From positions 4,567,596-4,631,595 of the forward strand of contig NZ_CP052757.1 in NCBI RefSeq assembly GCF_009708005.2: a stretch of DNA of 64,000 nucleotides. Reading direction: 5' to 3'. The notes beneath the pieces are model-generated. The model saw nothing but the letters and a program-made list of their open reading frames with translations, did no database searches and was not told the origin of the DNA. Of the stretch, positions 50,488-57,605 are shown in pieces. This stretch comes from Cellulosimicrobium protaetiae. Its GTDB lineage: Bacteria; Actinomycetota; Actinomycetes; Actinomycetales; Cellulomonadaceae. A program made the translations under genes and the position numbers. Numbering within the stretch: position 1 is the stretch's first letter; each line of letters starts with the position of its first letter.

Positions 50488-51069
50488 ATGGGACAACGGG
50501 AGCATCTCCTCGAGGGCGCGCGGACGTGCCTCGTCGAACGCGGGTTCGCACACACGACGGCGCGAGACATCGTCGCCGCGACCTCGGGCGCCGCGAACCT
50601 CGCCTCCATCGGGTACCACTTCGGCTCCAAGGACGCGCTGATGAACGCGGCGGTGATCCAGCTGATCGAGGACTGGGGCGACCGTATCGCCGAGGCGACC
50701 GACAGCGCCGGCACCGGGAGGCCGGCGGAACGGCTGGAGCGCTTCCTCCAGAGCGTCCTCTCCGCAGACCCGGAGCAACGCCGCGTCATCGGGGCGAGCG
50801 TCCAGGCCTATGCGCAGGCAGAGTTCTCCGTCGAGGTCCGCGAGCAGTTCAGGTCGACCTACGACCGCGCGCGGGTCGATCTCGCCGCCTTCGTCCTCGG
50901 GATCGACCGCGACGACGTCACACCGTCCCAGGCAGCGACGATCGGCTCGCTCTCGCTCGCCCTCCTGAACGGCGCCGCGCTCCAGTGGTTCGTCGACCCG
51001 ACGGCCGCCCAAGGATTCGCGGAGCTCTCGACCACCCTCGCAGCGCTCGGAGCGGACCCGGCGGACTGA
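50488..51069 (+). CDS. TetR-family regulator
   Basis: This 193-residue regulator has the HTH EGARTCLVERGFAHTTARDIVAATSGAANLASIGYHFGSKDALMNAAVIQL and a helical ligand domain. The sequence around SGAANLASIGYHFGSKD, with an Ala-Asn-Leu-Ala insertion before the recognition helix, is slightly longer than usual. The ATG at 50488 is 7 bases after TAGGAT, with GGAG close by. It probably controls the divergent glycosidase and itself. Confidence 0.87.
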   Translation: MGQREHLLEGARTCLVERGFAHTTARDIVAATSGAANLASIGYHFGSKDALMNAAVIQLIEDWGDRIAEATDSAGTGRPAERLERFLQSVLSADPEQRRVIGASVQAYAQAEFSVEVREQFRSTYDRARVDLAAFVLGIDRDDVTPSQAATIGSLSLALLNGAALQWFVDPTAAQGFAELSTTLAALGADPAD

Positions 51070-51558
51070 GCCGACCGTCCGGGTCCGCGCAGCCGAGGGC
51101 TTGACGCCCTGCACCCGCCGATCCCGGCGTCGCTCCGCGCGACGACCCCTCGCTGAGGAGCGAGCCCGGATGCGGAGCCGTCCGGGCAAGGGCTACGTCA
51201 CGACGGCCCGCCCCGGAGCAATCTCCGGCACTCAAGAGCAAGCACGCTCCGGGAACGCCCGATGGCGAGCGCGTCCAGCTCCTCGGGAAAGTGGCTGCGC
51301 GAGCGTCGACAAGCAGGAGCTCGTCGCCGAGCCGTCCCGGGCAGCGACGGCCACCCCAGGCGCCACGGCGTCACGACGACGTCCGCGGACAGCCTGGTCC
51401 ATCAACAAGCCGGGCGTCCAGGGCGCCGGGACGTGGCCGCTAGCGGACATTGTGCGCGGCCCTTCCATATGCCAGGCTGCGTAACGCACGCCACGCCCAC
51501 AGGGGGCGAGCCTGGCGTCACGATGCCCCGCGCATCACAACCCAATGAGGGGGGAACG
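51070..51558. other. Intergenic region without a recognised gene
   Basis: About 490 bases with no convincing coding frame in either direction. It contains a degenerate copy of the GAGGAGCGAGCCCGG palindrome half (51152-51179) and the short palindrome CCGCTAGCGG (about 51438-51447) upstream of the secreted peptide gene. Nothing else could be assigned. Confidence 0.6.
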
Positions 51559-51807
51559 ATGAAGTTCAAGAGGCTTGTCGCCGTCGTCGCCACCGCTGCG
51601 GCCCTGGCCGTCGCCGCACCCACCGCCGCGAGCGCCGCCGAGACCCGGACGTACACGAACCACCAGGGTGGCTGCCGTGTGCTCGCCATCTCGTACGCCA
51701 ACGCCGGTGGGGCGAAGCACACCGCGTACTACCGCCTCGAGGCCGGCCGGTCCAAGACCTTCAGCACGGCCGGGATCATCCTGGGCCACTCGTGGAGCCC
51801 GTGCTGA
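51559..51807 (+). CDS. Small secreted peptide with two Cys
   Basis: The 82-residue precursor has a Sec signal peptide (KFKRLVAVVATAAALAVAAPTAASA) with likely cleavage after residue 26 or 27. The mature part is about 55 residues, Gly/Tyr/Ser-rich, with Cys39 and a C-terminal Cys82 (HSWSPC) that could form one disulfide. I do not recognise a family. As with the lactococcin-972 relative in this window, the last residue is Cys. A strong ribosome binding site (GAGGGGGGAA) and a perfect terminator suggest high expression. A bacteriocin-like or surface role is possible. Confidence 0.75.
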   Translation: MKFKRLVAVVATAAALAVAAPTAASAAETRTYTNHQGGCRVLAISYANAGGAKHTAYYRLEAGRSKTFSTAGIILGHSWSPC

Positions 51808-51822
51808 TTCGACCGGACCTGA

Positions 51823-51854
51823 GAGGGCCGGGCCTCCTCCGAGGCCCGGCCCTC
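51823..51854. terminator. Hairpin terminator after the secreted peptide gene
   Basis: Perfect 14-bp stem GAGGGCCGGGCCTC (51823-51836) with its complement (51841-51854), loop CTCC. Confidence 0.93.
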
Positions 51855-51930
51855 GGCCTGTCCGGGACCGGCCCGTTGGCCGCTGGTCGGCGGGCGAACG
51901 GCCGGGGGTGCTGACCCGGCGACGGCGGAC

Positions 51931-53961
51931 TCAGCCGCGCAACGGGAGCGTGAGCGCCGGGACGTCGCCCGGCTCGCCGCGGTCGACGACCCGCACCGGG
52001 ACGCCCCAGTCCTGCTGGGCCAGGTGGCAGGCGGGGAACACGTCGGGGTCGGGCTCGCCGTCCGGCCCGAGCGGCACGACGTCGCACGACGCCGCCCGCG
52101 CGGTCACGTGCAGCACGCCCTCGCGGACCTCGGGGTTGATGACGAGGTCGCGCCCGAGCTCGACGCCGGTCCCGCCCCCGGACAGCAGCAGCTCGGGCGG
52201 CGTCGCGCTCACCCGCAGCTCCGTCGACGGGCCGAACCGGTCGTCGAGCTTCTGGCCCGGCGCCGGGACGAACGGGACGTCGAGCCACAGCGGCCCTGCC
52301 TCGATGTCGGTGACGGGCCGCTGCGTGCGGTGTGCGCCGCCGTCGAGCACCTCGCCCGCGAGCGAGGCGGGCAGCGCGACGCGCGTGAGCCGGTGCGCTG
52401 CGGACTCGACCACGAGCAGGTGCACCTGCGGCTCGCCGTCCGGCCCCTCGCCCACCTGCACGACGACGCCGCTCGGCTCCGCGAGGCCCGTCGCCAGCGT
52501 CGTGACCTCGCCGGCGAGGCGGGTTCCGGAGGTGTCGTCCCCGACGCTCCCGGCGTCACCGGCCGCGGGTGCGAACCGGCGCAGCGCGCCGTCGTAGGTG
52601 TCCGCGACGACGACGCTCCCGTCGGGCAGCGTCGCGACCCCGAGCGGGTGCTGCATCAGCGCCTGGTCCGCAGACCCGTCGCGGTGACCGAAGTCGAACA
52701 GCCCTTGGCCCACGGCTGTCCGGACCTCGACACCCTCGGGCACGACGGCGACTCCACCGCCCAGCCCGGTCACACGACGCAGGGCCGACGTCTCGGAGTC
52801 CGCGACCCACATCGCGCCGTCCACCGCGACGGCCAGCCCGGACGGCTGGGCGAACCACGCCGACGCACCCGGCCCGTCCTCCAGCCCCTCGTTCATCGTC
52901 CCGGCCAGCAGCCCGAGCTTCCACCCGTCGAAAGCCCAGAGCGTGTGGTGGCCCGCCATCGCGACGACGAAGCCGCCCAGCTCGTCGGACCAGGCGACGT
53001 CCCACGGCGACGAGAGCTTCACGTCGAGCGGGTCATAGGTGTTCGCGGCGTCGAACGGACCGAGGCGCCGAGCGCCGTCCTCGTCCGCCACGACGACGTT
53101 CTCCACGCCGCCCACCATGAACTGCTCGCCCGTTCCCGCGACGGTCGTCACCCGGCCGTCGGCGAGGCGCACGCCGCGCAGCGCGTGGTTGGCCGTGTCC
53201 GCCACGAGGACGTCGAACCCGTACGCCTCACGCTCCTGCTCGGGGACGAGGCACAGCCCGTTGGGCTCGGCGAACCGTGCGTCGTCCGGGCCGCCGTCGG
53301 CGAGACCACGCTCGCCGGACCCGATGCGCCGGACGAGCGTCTCGCCGTCGGGCAGGAGCTCGGCGAGCGCGTGGTGCCCGGCGTCCGCGACGAGGAGGTT
53401 GCCGCCGGGCAGCGAGATCGCCTTCGCGGGGAAGCGCAGCGTGCCCGACGACGGCGTAGGCGGCACGTACGGGCCGTCGCCCCGGTGCAGCGTGCCCTTC
53501 GCGTCGTGCTCCGCCACGAGCTCGTCGACCAGGGCAGCGATGGCGGACGCGTGCCCCTCCCCCGCCATCTGCGCGACGACGTAGCCCTCGGGGTCGATGA
53601 CGACGAGCGTCGGCCAGGCGCGCGCGGCGTACGCGGACCACGTGACGAGCTCCGGGTCGTCGAGGACGGGATGGTGGACCTCGTACCGCTCGACCGCGGC
53701 CGCGAGCGCCGCCGGGTCCGCCTCGTGCTCGAACTTGGGCGAGTGCACCCCGACGATGACCAGCACGTCGCGGTGCGCCTCCTCGAGCTCGCGCAGCTCG
53801 TCGAGGACGTGCAGGCAGTTGACGCAGCAGAAGGTCCAGAAGTCCAAGACGGTGACACAACCTCGCAGATCCGCAAGGGTCAGGTTCTTCCCGCCAGTGT
53901 TCAGCCAGCCACGACCGACTAGTTCGGAGGCTCGGACGCGAGGGGTGCGGGGGGTGCTCAC
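51931..53961 (-). CDS. Thioredoxin-domain protein with NHL repeats; 5' end supplied by an integrative element
   Basis: This 676-residue protein has an N-terminal TlpA/AhpC-like thioredoxin domain with the active site FCCVNCLHVLDEL (CxxC within CCVNC). A series of NHL beta-propeller repeats follows (LPGGNLLVADAGHHALAELLPDG, VLVADTANHALRGVRLADG and more). This is the NHLRC2-like layout; exact function in bacteria is unknown, probably thiol redox. About the first 42 codons, up to DFWTF, have lower GC and different codon use from the rest and lie right of the recombination site at 53834-53844. The host version of this segment is found 3.3 kb away at 57145-57279. The chimeric gene remains full length. 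Confidence 0.88.
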   Translation of the reverse strand: MSTPRTPRVRASELVGRGWLNTGGKNLTLADLRGCVTVLDFWTFCCVNCLHVLDELRELEEAHRDVLVIVGVHSPKFEHEADPAALAAAVERYEVHHPVLDDPELVTWSAYAARAWPTLVVIDPEGYVVAQMAGEGHASAIAALVDELVAEHDAKGTLHRGDGPYVPPTPSSGTLRFPAKAISLPGGNLLVADAGHHALAELLPDGETLVRRIGSGERGLADGGPDDARFAEPNGLCLVPEQEREAYGFDVLVADTANHALRGVRLADGRVTTVAGTGEQFMVGGVENVVVADEDGARRLGPFDAANTYDPLDVKLSSPWDVAWSDELGGFVVAMAGHHTLWAFDGWKLGLLAGTMNEGLEDGPGASAWFAQPSGLAVAVDGAMWVADSETSALRRVTGLGGGVAVVPEGVEVRTAVGQGLFDFGHRDGSADQALMQHPLGVATLPDGSVVVADTYDGALRRFAPAAGDAGSVGDDTSGTRLAGEVTTLATGLAEPSGVVVQVGEGPDGEPQVHLLVVESAAHRLTRVALPASLAGEVLDGGAHRTQRPVTDIEAGPLWLDVPFVPAPGQKLDDRFGPSTELRVSATPPELLLSGGGTGVELGRDLVINPEVREGVLHVTARAASCDVVPLGPDGEPDPDVFPACHLAQQDWGVPVRVVDRGEPGDVPALTLPLRG
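53834..53844. other. Left attachment site (attL)
   Basis: GTCCAGAAGTC lies in the codons for DFWT of the thioredoxin domain. To its left is host 3' sequence (CCVNC onward); to its right is element-borne 5' sequence. Crossover is most likely at the shared GTCCA (TGGAC on the coding strand). Confidence 0.75.
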
Positions 53962-54054
53962 GGCCCCATTCTGCGGGACGCCACCGCCCTAGACGCGAGA
54001 GGCCCCCGCGACCGCGCCAACGGTCCGGGGGCATGGCCGGGAGAGAGCCCCGAC

Positions 54055-54327
54055 ATGAGCAAGACTACCGTCCCCGCGCGCCGTCGTCGCGGCCGCCGGT
54101 TCGAGATCGAACTCGAGCCGGGCACGTACGCGCAGATCCCCGCGTGGAGCTCGCGCTCCCACTCGCGCGACGCCCGGAACGAACTGTTCGCCGACGAGGC
54201 CCGCGCCTACGCGAGGCGCATGGGTCTCGACATGACGACACCGCTCGTCCTCATCGCGCGCGGCGGGCAGGTCATCGACGCCTGGACGGGGTATCGTCCG
54301 GACAGGATTCTCTCTCTCGCAGTTTGA
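54055..54327 (+). CDS. Small basic protein in the integrative element
   Basis: This 90-residue cytosolic protein has an Arg-rich start (ARRRRGRRFEIELEPGTYAQIPAWSSRS) and a C-terminal half TPLVLIARGGQVIDAWTGYRPDRI that resembles the last beta strands of a thioredoxin-like fold without the CxxC region. I do not recognise it. Encoded on the element, divergent from the restored target gene and with its own good ribosome binding site (GGGAGAGAG), it might be a recombination directionality factor or a regulator. A thioredoxin-related role is equally open. Its stop codon overlaps a strong terminator. Confidence 0.65.
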   Translation: MSKTTVPARRRRGRRFEIELEPGTYAQIPAWSSRSHSRDARNELFADEARAYARRMGLDMTTPLVLIARGGQVIDAWTGYRPDRILSLAV

Positions 54328-54371
54328 CAACAACGACCGGGGCCCCAGAAATGGCCCCGGTCGTTGTTGTC
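54326..54371. terminator. Strong bidirectional terminator inside the element
   Basis: Perfect 19-bp stem (54326-54344, beginning GACAACAACGACCGGGG, with 54353-54371) and 8-base loop. It starts in the stop codon of the small basic gene and lies between convergent genes. Confidence 0.95.
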
Positions 54372-54416
54372 TGGAATGGAAAGCGAAGCGATCCTGCGGG
54401 ACCGCCGAGTCAGTGA

Positions 54417-54845
54417 CTACCCCTGCGCTGGGTCGATGGTGTACGAATCCACGATCTCTTCTCCGTTGACATCGTAGACCGGGATCGTGTCCGAGGAGCG
54501 CTTCTGCGTCAGGGAGACAGCCTCCTCCGGGCTCGAGGGGGGCTCCTTGAGGAGATCCTCCTTCTTGGCGTAGCCCTCCTTGCCGTCGTTGCCGACGACC
54601 AGAATCAGGTCCGGCGCATCCGCGAGGTTCTCGCGGCCGACCATGGAGCCATAGGACTGGCCCTTCGCGTTCACAGCATCCGGCGGCAGGTCAATCCCCT
54701 CCGGGACACCGGTGCGATCGCCGGGGGCAACCGCAACGGCCGATGACCCGAGGCCAAACTTGTCCGCGGCGATGATGCCGCCAGCCAGCCCTACCGAACC
54801 CGCAAGTGCCACGAGGCCGAATGTCAGCAACCTAGACTTCTTCAT
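54417..54845 (-). CDS. Exported or membrane-anchored protein of the element
   Basis: This 142-residue protein has one N-terminal hydrophobic segment (LLTFGLVALAGSVGLAGGIIAA), serving as signal peptide or anchor. The acidic extracytoplasmic part reads DLILVVGNDGKEGYAKKEDLLKEPPSSPEEAVSLTQ and ends IPVYDVNGEEIVDSYTIDP. That last portion resembles a small beta domain seen at the end of various actinobacterial and Firmicute secreted proteins, but I cannot name a family. The start at 54845 (MKKSRLL) is preferred; an ATG four codons upstream is possible. It lies 21 bases behind the other exported gene and is probably co-transcribed. Confidence 0.75.
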   Translation of the reverse strand: MKKSRLLTFGLVALAGSVGLAGGIIAADKFGLGSSAVAVAPGDRTGVPEGIDLPPDAVNAKGQSYGSMVGRENLADAPDLILVVGNDGKEGYAKKEDLLKEPPSSPEEAVSLTQKRSSDTIPVYDVNGEEIVDSYTIDPAQG

Positions 54846-54866
54846 GTAGATCACCATTCGCGTTCG

Positions 54867-55304
54867 TTAGTAGGACATGTTGGGGCTGATGGGAGTGCTA
54901 CTTACCTGGTATCCGCTCCCATTCCAGCGGTAGTAGTTTGCGTTTGCGTAGTACGTTCCGCGCCCACAGTTCCCACCGGTCGAGCCGTTGAGCGTGATGG
55001 ACTGGGTGCGGTTGTAGACCGGATCGCTCGACGCGCAGAGCGCGCCATTGCGATAGAGGAACGGCCCAACCCCAACCCAACCAACCGGATTCGCGGTCAG
55101 GTTGGTCCTGCGAATCTGACCCCACCCGCGCATCGGCGTATCATTGCTCACGCCCGTGTTCGCCTGGTAGGTAATCCCGTTGGTGGTGCCCTTGCTGACC
55201 CACCCGCTGCTTGCTGTAACGGCATATGCCGTTGTCCCACCCGCGCCAACCAGGAACCCAGTCAGCATTGCGATGACAACAGCCAAACGCCTCGATTTTG
55301 GCAT
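54867..55304 (-). CDS. Secreted Gly/Asn/Tyr-rich protein of the element
   Basis: The 145-residue precursor has a Sec signal peptide (RRLAVVIAMLTGFLVGAGGTTAYA) and a mature region of about 117 residues, rich in Asn, Gly, Ser, Thr and Tyr, with two Cys (GALCASSD and GGNCGRG). The composition suggests a compact extracellular beta protein. No family is recognised. The ATG at 55304 follows GAGGGGGG. It is first in a two-gene unit with the anchored protein downstream, an arrangement like secreted effector plus self-protection, but this is only inferred from layout. GC is clearly lower than in chromosomal neighbours. Confidence 0.78.
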   Translation of the reverse strand: MPKSRRLAVVIAMLTGFLVGAGGTTAYAVTASSGWVSKGTTNGITYQANTGVSNDTPMRGWGQIRRTNLTANPVGWVGVGPFLYRNGALCASSDPVYNRTQSITLNGSTGGNCGRGTYYANANYYRWNGSGYQVSSTPISPNMSY

Positions 55305-55391
55305 CGAACGCCCCCCTCTAGTTTGGACGACACCTACGCAAGCGAGGGTAGCCGACCACCAAGCCCCGGACAAGGGATGGGTGAGGCTTGG

Positions 55392-57113
55392 TCACGAAGA
55401 ACTTGTGCCAGCCTCCCGCTCCTTCCGCGCGAGCCTGCGCATGGTGTCGGGCGCCCTGCCCGGGTGTGGGACGAGTTCGCCGTCGCGAGGCCAGGTCGTG
55501 CCATCGACGAACGTGATGACCGCGCGCTGCGGCCCGGAGAACCGCGCGCCGCGGTAGGGCGCCTGGGCGACGCTCACGTCCTTGACGGTCGCCTCGATCA
55601 CCCTGCGCTGCGCCGCGTCGTCGAGCTCGTCCCAGGTCTCGGCAAGGTACTGGAGGTCTCGGAGAGCTTCGACAGGGATGACCTCGTCACCCATCCGCTC
55701 GGCCAGCTCCCGCTCTGCGGTCGCGACGACCTCGCGCATACGCGGCAACTCGGCGGCCGCCTCCTCCTCGGTGAGTACTCCAGTCACCGCAAGGCGCCGG
55801 ACCCGAGCGAGGTCAGCCCTGGCCGCCTCGAGGGTGAGCTCCTTCGCCTTGCGCCCGGCCCTGACCGCAGGGTCCGCCTCCCCCGCCCAGCCGGCGAACG
55901 CCTCGCGCGTCGTCGCGTCGTCAGGGTCGAGCTGGGACAGGAAGATCAGGGCTCGGCCGATGACGTAGTCATCCATGCCCTCGACGGGGCAGGTGTAGCC
56001 AGAGCAGCGTCCGGCACCCTGCGCGGCATTCCCGCAGCGGTAGTAGACGTACCCCTTCCTGGGCATGGTCAGGGCGGGCAGGGCGCCGCACTGGGCGCAG
56101 CGCAGCCGGGTGCCGAGGAGGGACCTGCGCTGCCGCGTCGACGACGGGACGCCCTCCTGCATCGGCGGTCGTCGGTCGTCTAGCCGGGCCAGGATGACCG
56201 CGCGCTCCTCCGGCGTGATGACCCCCTCGCCCACGCTGACCGGCTCGCCCGTCTCTGCGGAGCGGTAGACCTCAGCCCGGAAGGGCCAGCCACCGAGGCT
56301 GCCATCCTCACCCACCGCGCGACGGCGGATGCTCTGGAGCCCTGCCCACCCTGGAGAGTGCACGATGGTCGAGAGGGTGGGCACGCGCCACTTCTGCGGC
56401 TGGCTCTCGACGTCGACATCCTCGCCGCGGGCCTTCCGGGTGACGACGGTTCCCCAGGGCTTGCCCGTCGAGAGCGTGACCTGCCGTTCGTTCAGGTCAG
56501 CGACAACGCTGTAGAGCGTGGCGCCGTCGAGCAGGGCCTCCGCCGCCCGCCGGGCCTCGGGGTACGTCGCCGGGTCGTGCTCCAGCTTCCCGTCGGCGCC
56601 CTTGCGCAGGCCCCACGGCGGCTTGCCCCCGAGCCAGAGGCCGCTCTCTCGGCGGTAGCGCTTCGTGCGCGCGACGTTGTCCCCGAGCTTCTCGCTGTAC
56701 TCGCGCGCGATCTCGCCGCGGATGATCGTTGCGAGTCGCTGCTGGGGGTCGGAGGTGTCTGTCCCGTCGACGCCGAGGATCCGGCGACCCGTGGCCGCGT
56801 GCTTCGAGAGCATGGCGCCGAGGGTGTCGGACCCGCGGCGGTCCGCGCGGTCGAGCGCCCAGACGATGACCGTGCGGAAGGAAGCCCCTCGGTCGAGCTC
56901 GGCGAGGGCTGCCTCCCACTGAGGGCGAGCCTTGCCGCTCCGCGCGCTAGCCCCTGTCCCCTCGCGCTCCCGGAAGACCCGAACCACCTCGAGCCCTTCC
57001 CTCTCGGCCAGGGCCCTTGCCTCGCTCTCCTGCTCGTCGAGGGTCCGGTTGGCGCCGACCTTCCCGCTCGATCGGCGGACATAGATCGCGGCGGCAGATT
57101 CGGGGCTCGTCAT
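55392..57113 (-). CDS. Large serine recombinase (integrase)
   Basis: This 573-residue site-specific recombinase has an N-terminal resolvase domain with the nucleophile Ser in IYVRRSSGKVG (residue 15 or 16) and the catalytic Arg region WALDRADRRGSDTLG. The recombinase DNA-binding domain follows (GLWLGGKPPWGLRKGADGKL and onward). A zinc ribbon reads CAQCGALPALTMPRKG, YRCGNAAQGAGRCSGYTC, and a coiled coil lies near the C-terminus (LTEEEAAAELPRMREVVATAERELAERMG). All domains are complete. Its start is about 40 bases from the right attachment site, as is usual for serine integrases beside attP. Confidence 0.95.
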   Translation of the reverse strand: MTSPESAAAIYVRRSSGKVGANRTLDEQESEARALAEREGLEVVRVFREREGTGASARSGKARPQWEAALAELDRGASFRTVIVWALDRADRRGSDTLGAMLSKHAATGRRILGVDGTDTSDPQQRLATIIRGEIAREYSEKLGDNVARTKRYRRESGLWLGGKPPWGLRKGADGKLEHDPATYPEARRAAEALLDGATLYSVVADLNERQVTLSTGKPWGTVVTRKARGEDVDVESQPQKWRVPTLSTIVHSPGWAGLQSIRRRAVGEDGSLGGWPFRAEVYRSAETGEPVSVGEGVITPEERAVILARLDDRRPPMQEGVPSSTRQRRSLLGTRLRCAQCGALPALTMPRKGYVYYRCGNAAQGAGRCSGYTCPVEGMDDYVIGRALIFLSQLDPDDATTREAFAGWAGEADPAVRAGRKAKELTLEAARADLARVRRLAVTGVLTEEEAAAELPRMREVVATAERELAERMGDEVIPVEALRDLQYLAETWDELDDAAQRRVIEATVKDVSVAQAPYRGARFSGPQRAVITFVDGTTWPRDGELVPHPGRAPDTMRRLARKEREAGTSSS

Positions 57114-57144
57114 ACCACCATTCTACGACAGTTGGTGGCAAAGT

Positions 57145-57279
57145 TCAGACTGTCCAAAAGTCGAGGACCACGACCTTCCCGCGCAGGTCGGCGAGGGTCA
57201 CGTCCCGGCCGCCGGTGTTGAGCCAGCCGCGTCCGACGAGCTCGGACGCGCGGACGCGGGGAAATCGCTCGGTGGTCAC
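57145..57279 (-). pseudogene. Displaced host 5' end of the thioredoxin/NHL gene
   Basis: This 45-codon frame starts at GTG 57279 and reads PRVRASELVGRGWLNTGG, then RDVTLADLRGKVVVLDFWTV and a stop in element sequence. It matches the start of the gene at 53961 almost residue for residue. GC and codon use are those of the host. GACAAT (minus strand, 57287-57292) lies 7 bases before the GTG, so it may still be transcribed as a leaderless message into a short useless peptide. Confidence 0.9.
57152..57162. other. Right attachment site (attR)
   Basis: GTCCAAAAGTC differs from attL at one base. Left of it is element sequence with the integrase start; right of it is the displaced host 5' fragment. 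Confidence 0.75.
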
Positions 57280-57308
57280 GCTCCCCATTGTCGCGCGGCC
57301 TCCAACCC

Positions 57309-57367
57309 TTGACCCACATACCCCTGGTGGGTATATTCGCCATCGTTCGATACCCCGCCGGGGTATC
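57309..57367 (+). promoter_or_regulatory. Copper operon promoter with two CsoR-like operators
   Basis: TTGACC (57309-57314), a 17-base spacer and TATATT (57332-57337) form a strong promoter. The palindrome ATACCCCTGGTGGGTAT (57318-57334) covers the spacer and GATACCCCGCCGGGGTATC (57349-57367) lies after the start point. Both have the TACCC/GGGTA halves of CsoR/RicR copper-repressor sites. Confidence 0.87.
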
Positions 57368-57386
57368 CAGGACGAGGAGGAACACG

Positions 57387-57605
57387 ATGAGCATCGTCGA
57401 GATCGAGTACCAGGTGACCGGCATGACGTGCGGCCACTGCGAGATGTCGGTGCGCGAGGAGGTCGAGCAGGTGCCGGGCGTCACCGCGATCGACGTCAGC
57501 GCGGCCACCGGTCGGCTCGTCGTCACGGCCGACCAGCCCCTCAACGACGCCGCAGTCGTGGCCGCCGTCGACGAGGCCGGGTACCAGGCGGTGCGGGTGC
57601 CATGA
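57387..57605 (+). CDS. copZ: Copper chaperone CopZ
   Basis: This 72-residue cytosolic protein has the ferredoxin-like heavy-metal-associated fold and the metal site [10 protein letters not shown] (CxxC). It delivers Cu(I) to the exporting ATPase CopA and to the CsoR repressor. The ATG follows GAGGAGG. It is first in the operon under the double CsoR-like operator and overlaps the next gene (ATGA). Confidence 0.94.
   Translation: MSIVEIEYQVTGMTCGHCEMSVREEVEQVPGVTAIDVSAATGRLVVTADQPLNDAAVVAAVDEAGYQAVRVP

Larger units (their letters stand above)
53834..57162. mobile_element. Mini integrative element with serine recombinase and gene-restoring end
   Basis: The element lies between two near-identical 11-base sites: GTCCAGAAGTC (53834-53844) inside the thioredoxin/NHL gene and GTCCAAAAGTC (57152-57162). 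It is about 3.3 kb and visibly lower in GC than its surroundings. Contents in order: a replacement 5' end and start region for the target gene, a small basic protein, a bidirectional terminator, two exported proteins, and a large serine recombinase next to the right site. The displaced host 5' fragment begins at the right site. This is read directly from the duplicated coding sequence. Replication or transfer genes are absent, so mobility must rely on the recombinase or on a helper. Confidence 0.88.

Noticed and set aside
51070..51558. Hidden gene or RNA upstream of the secreted peptide
   Set aside because: Frames here lack codon bias and start sites, and no stable conserved structure could be recognised by eye. 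Left as empty intergenic sequence.
53834..57162. Prophage remnant
   Set aside because: No structural, lysis or replication genes are present; the block contains only a recombinase, small cargo and the gene-restoring end.
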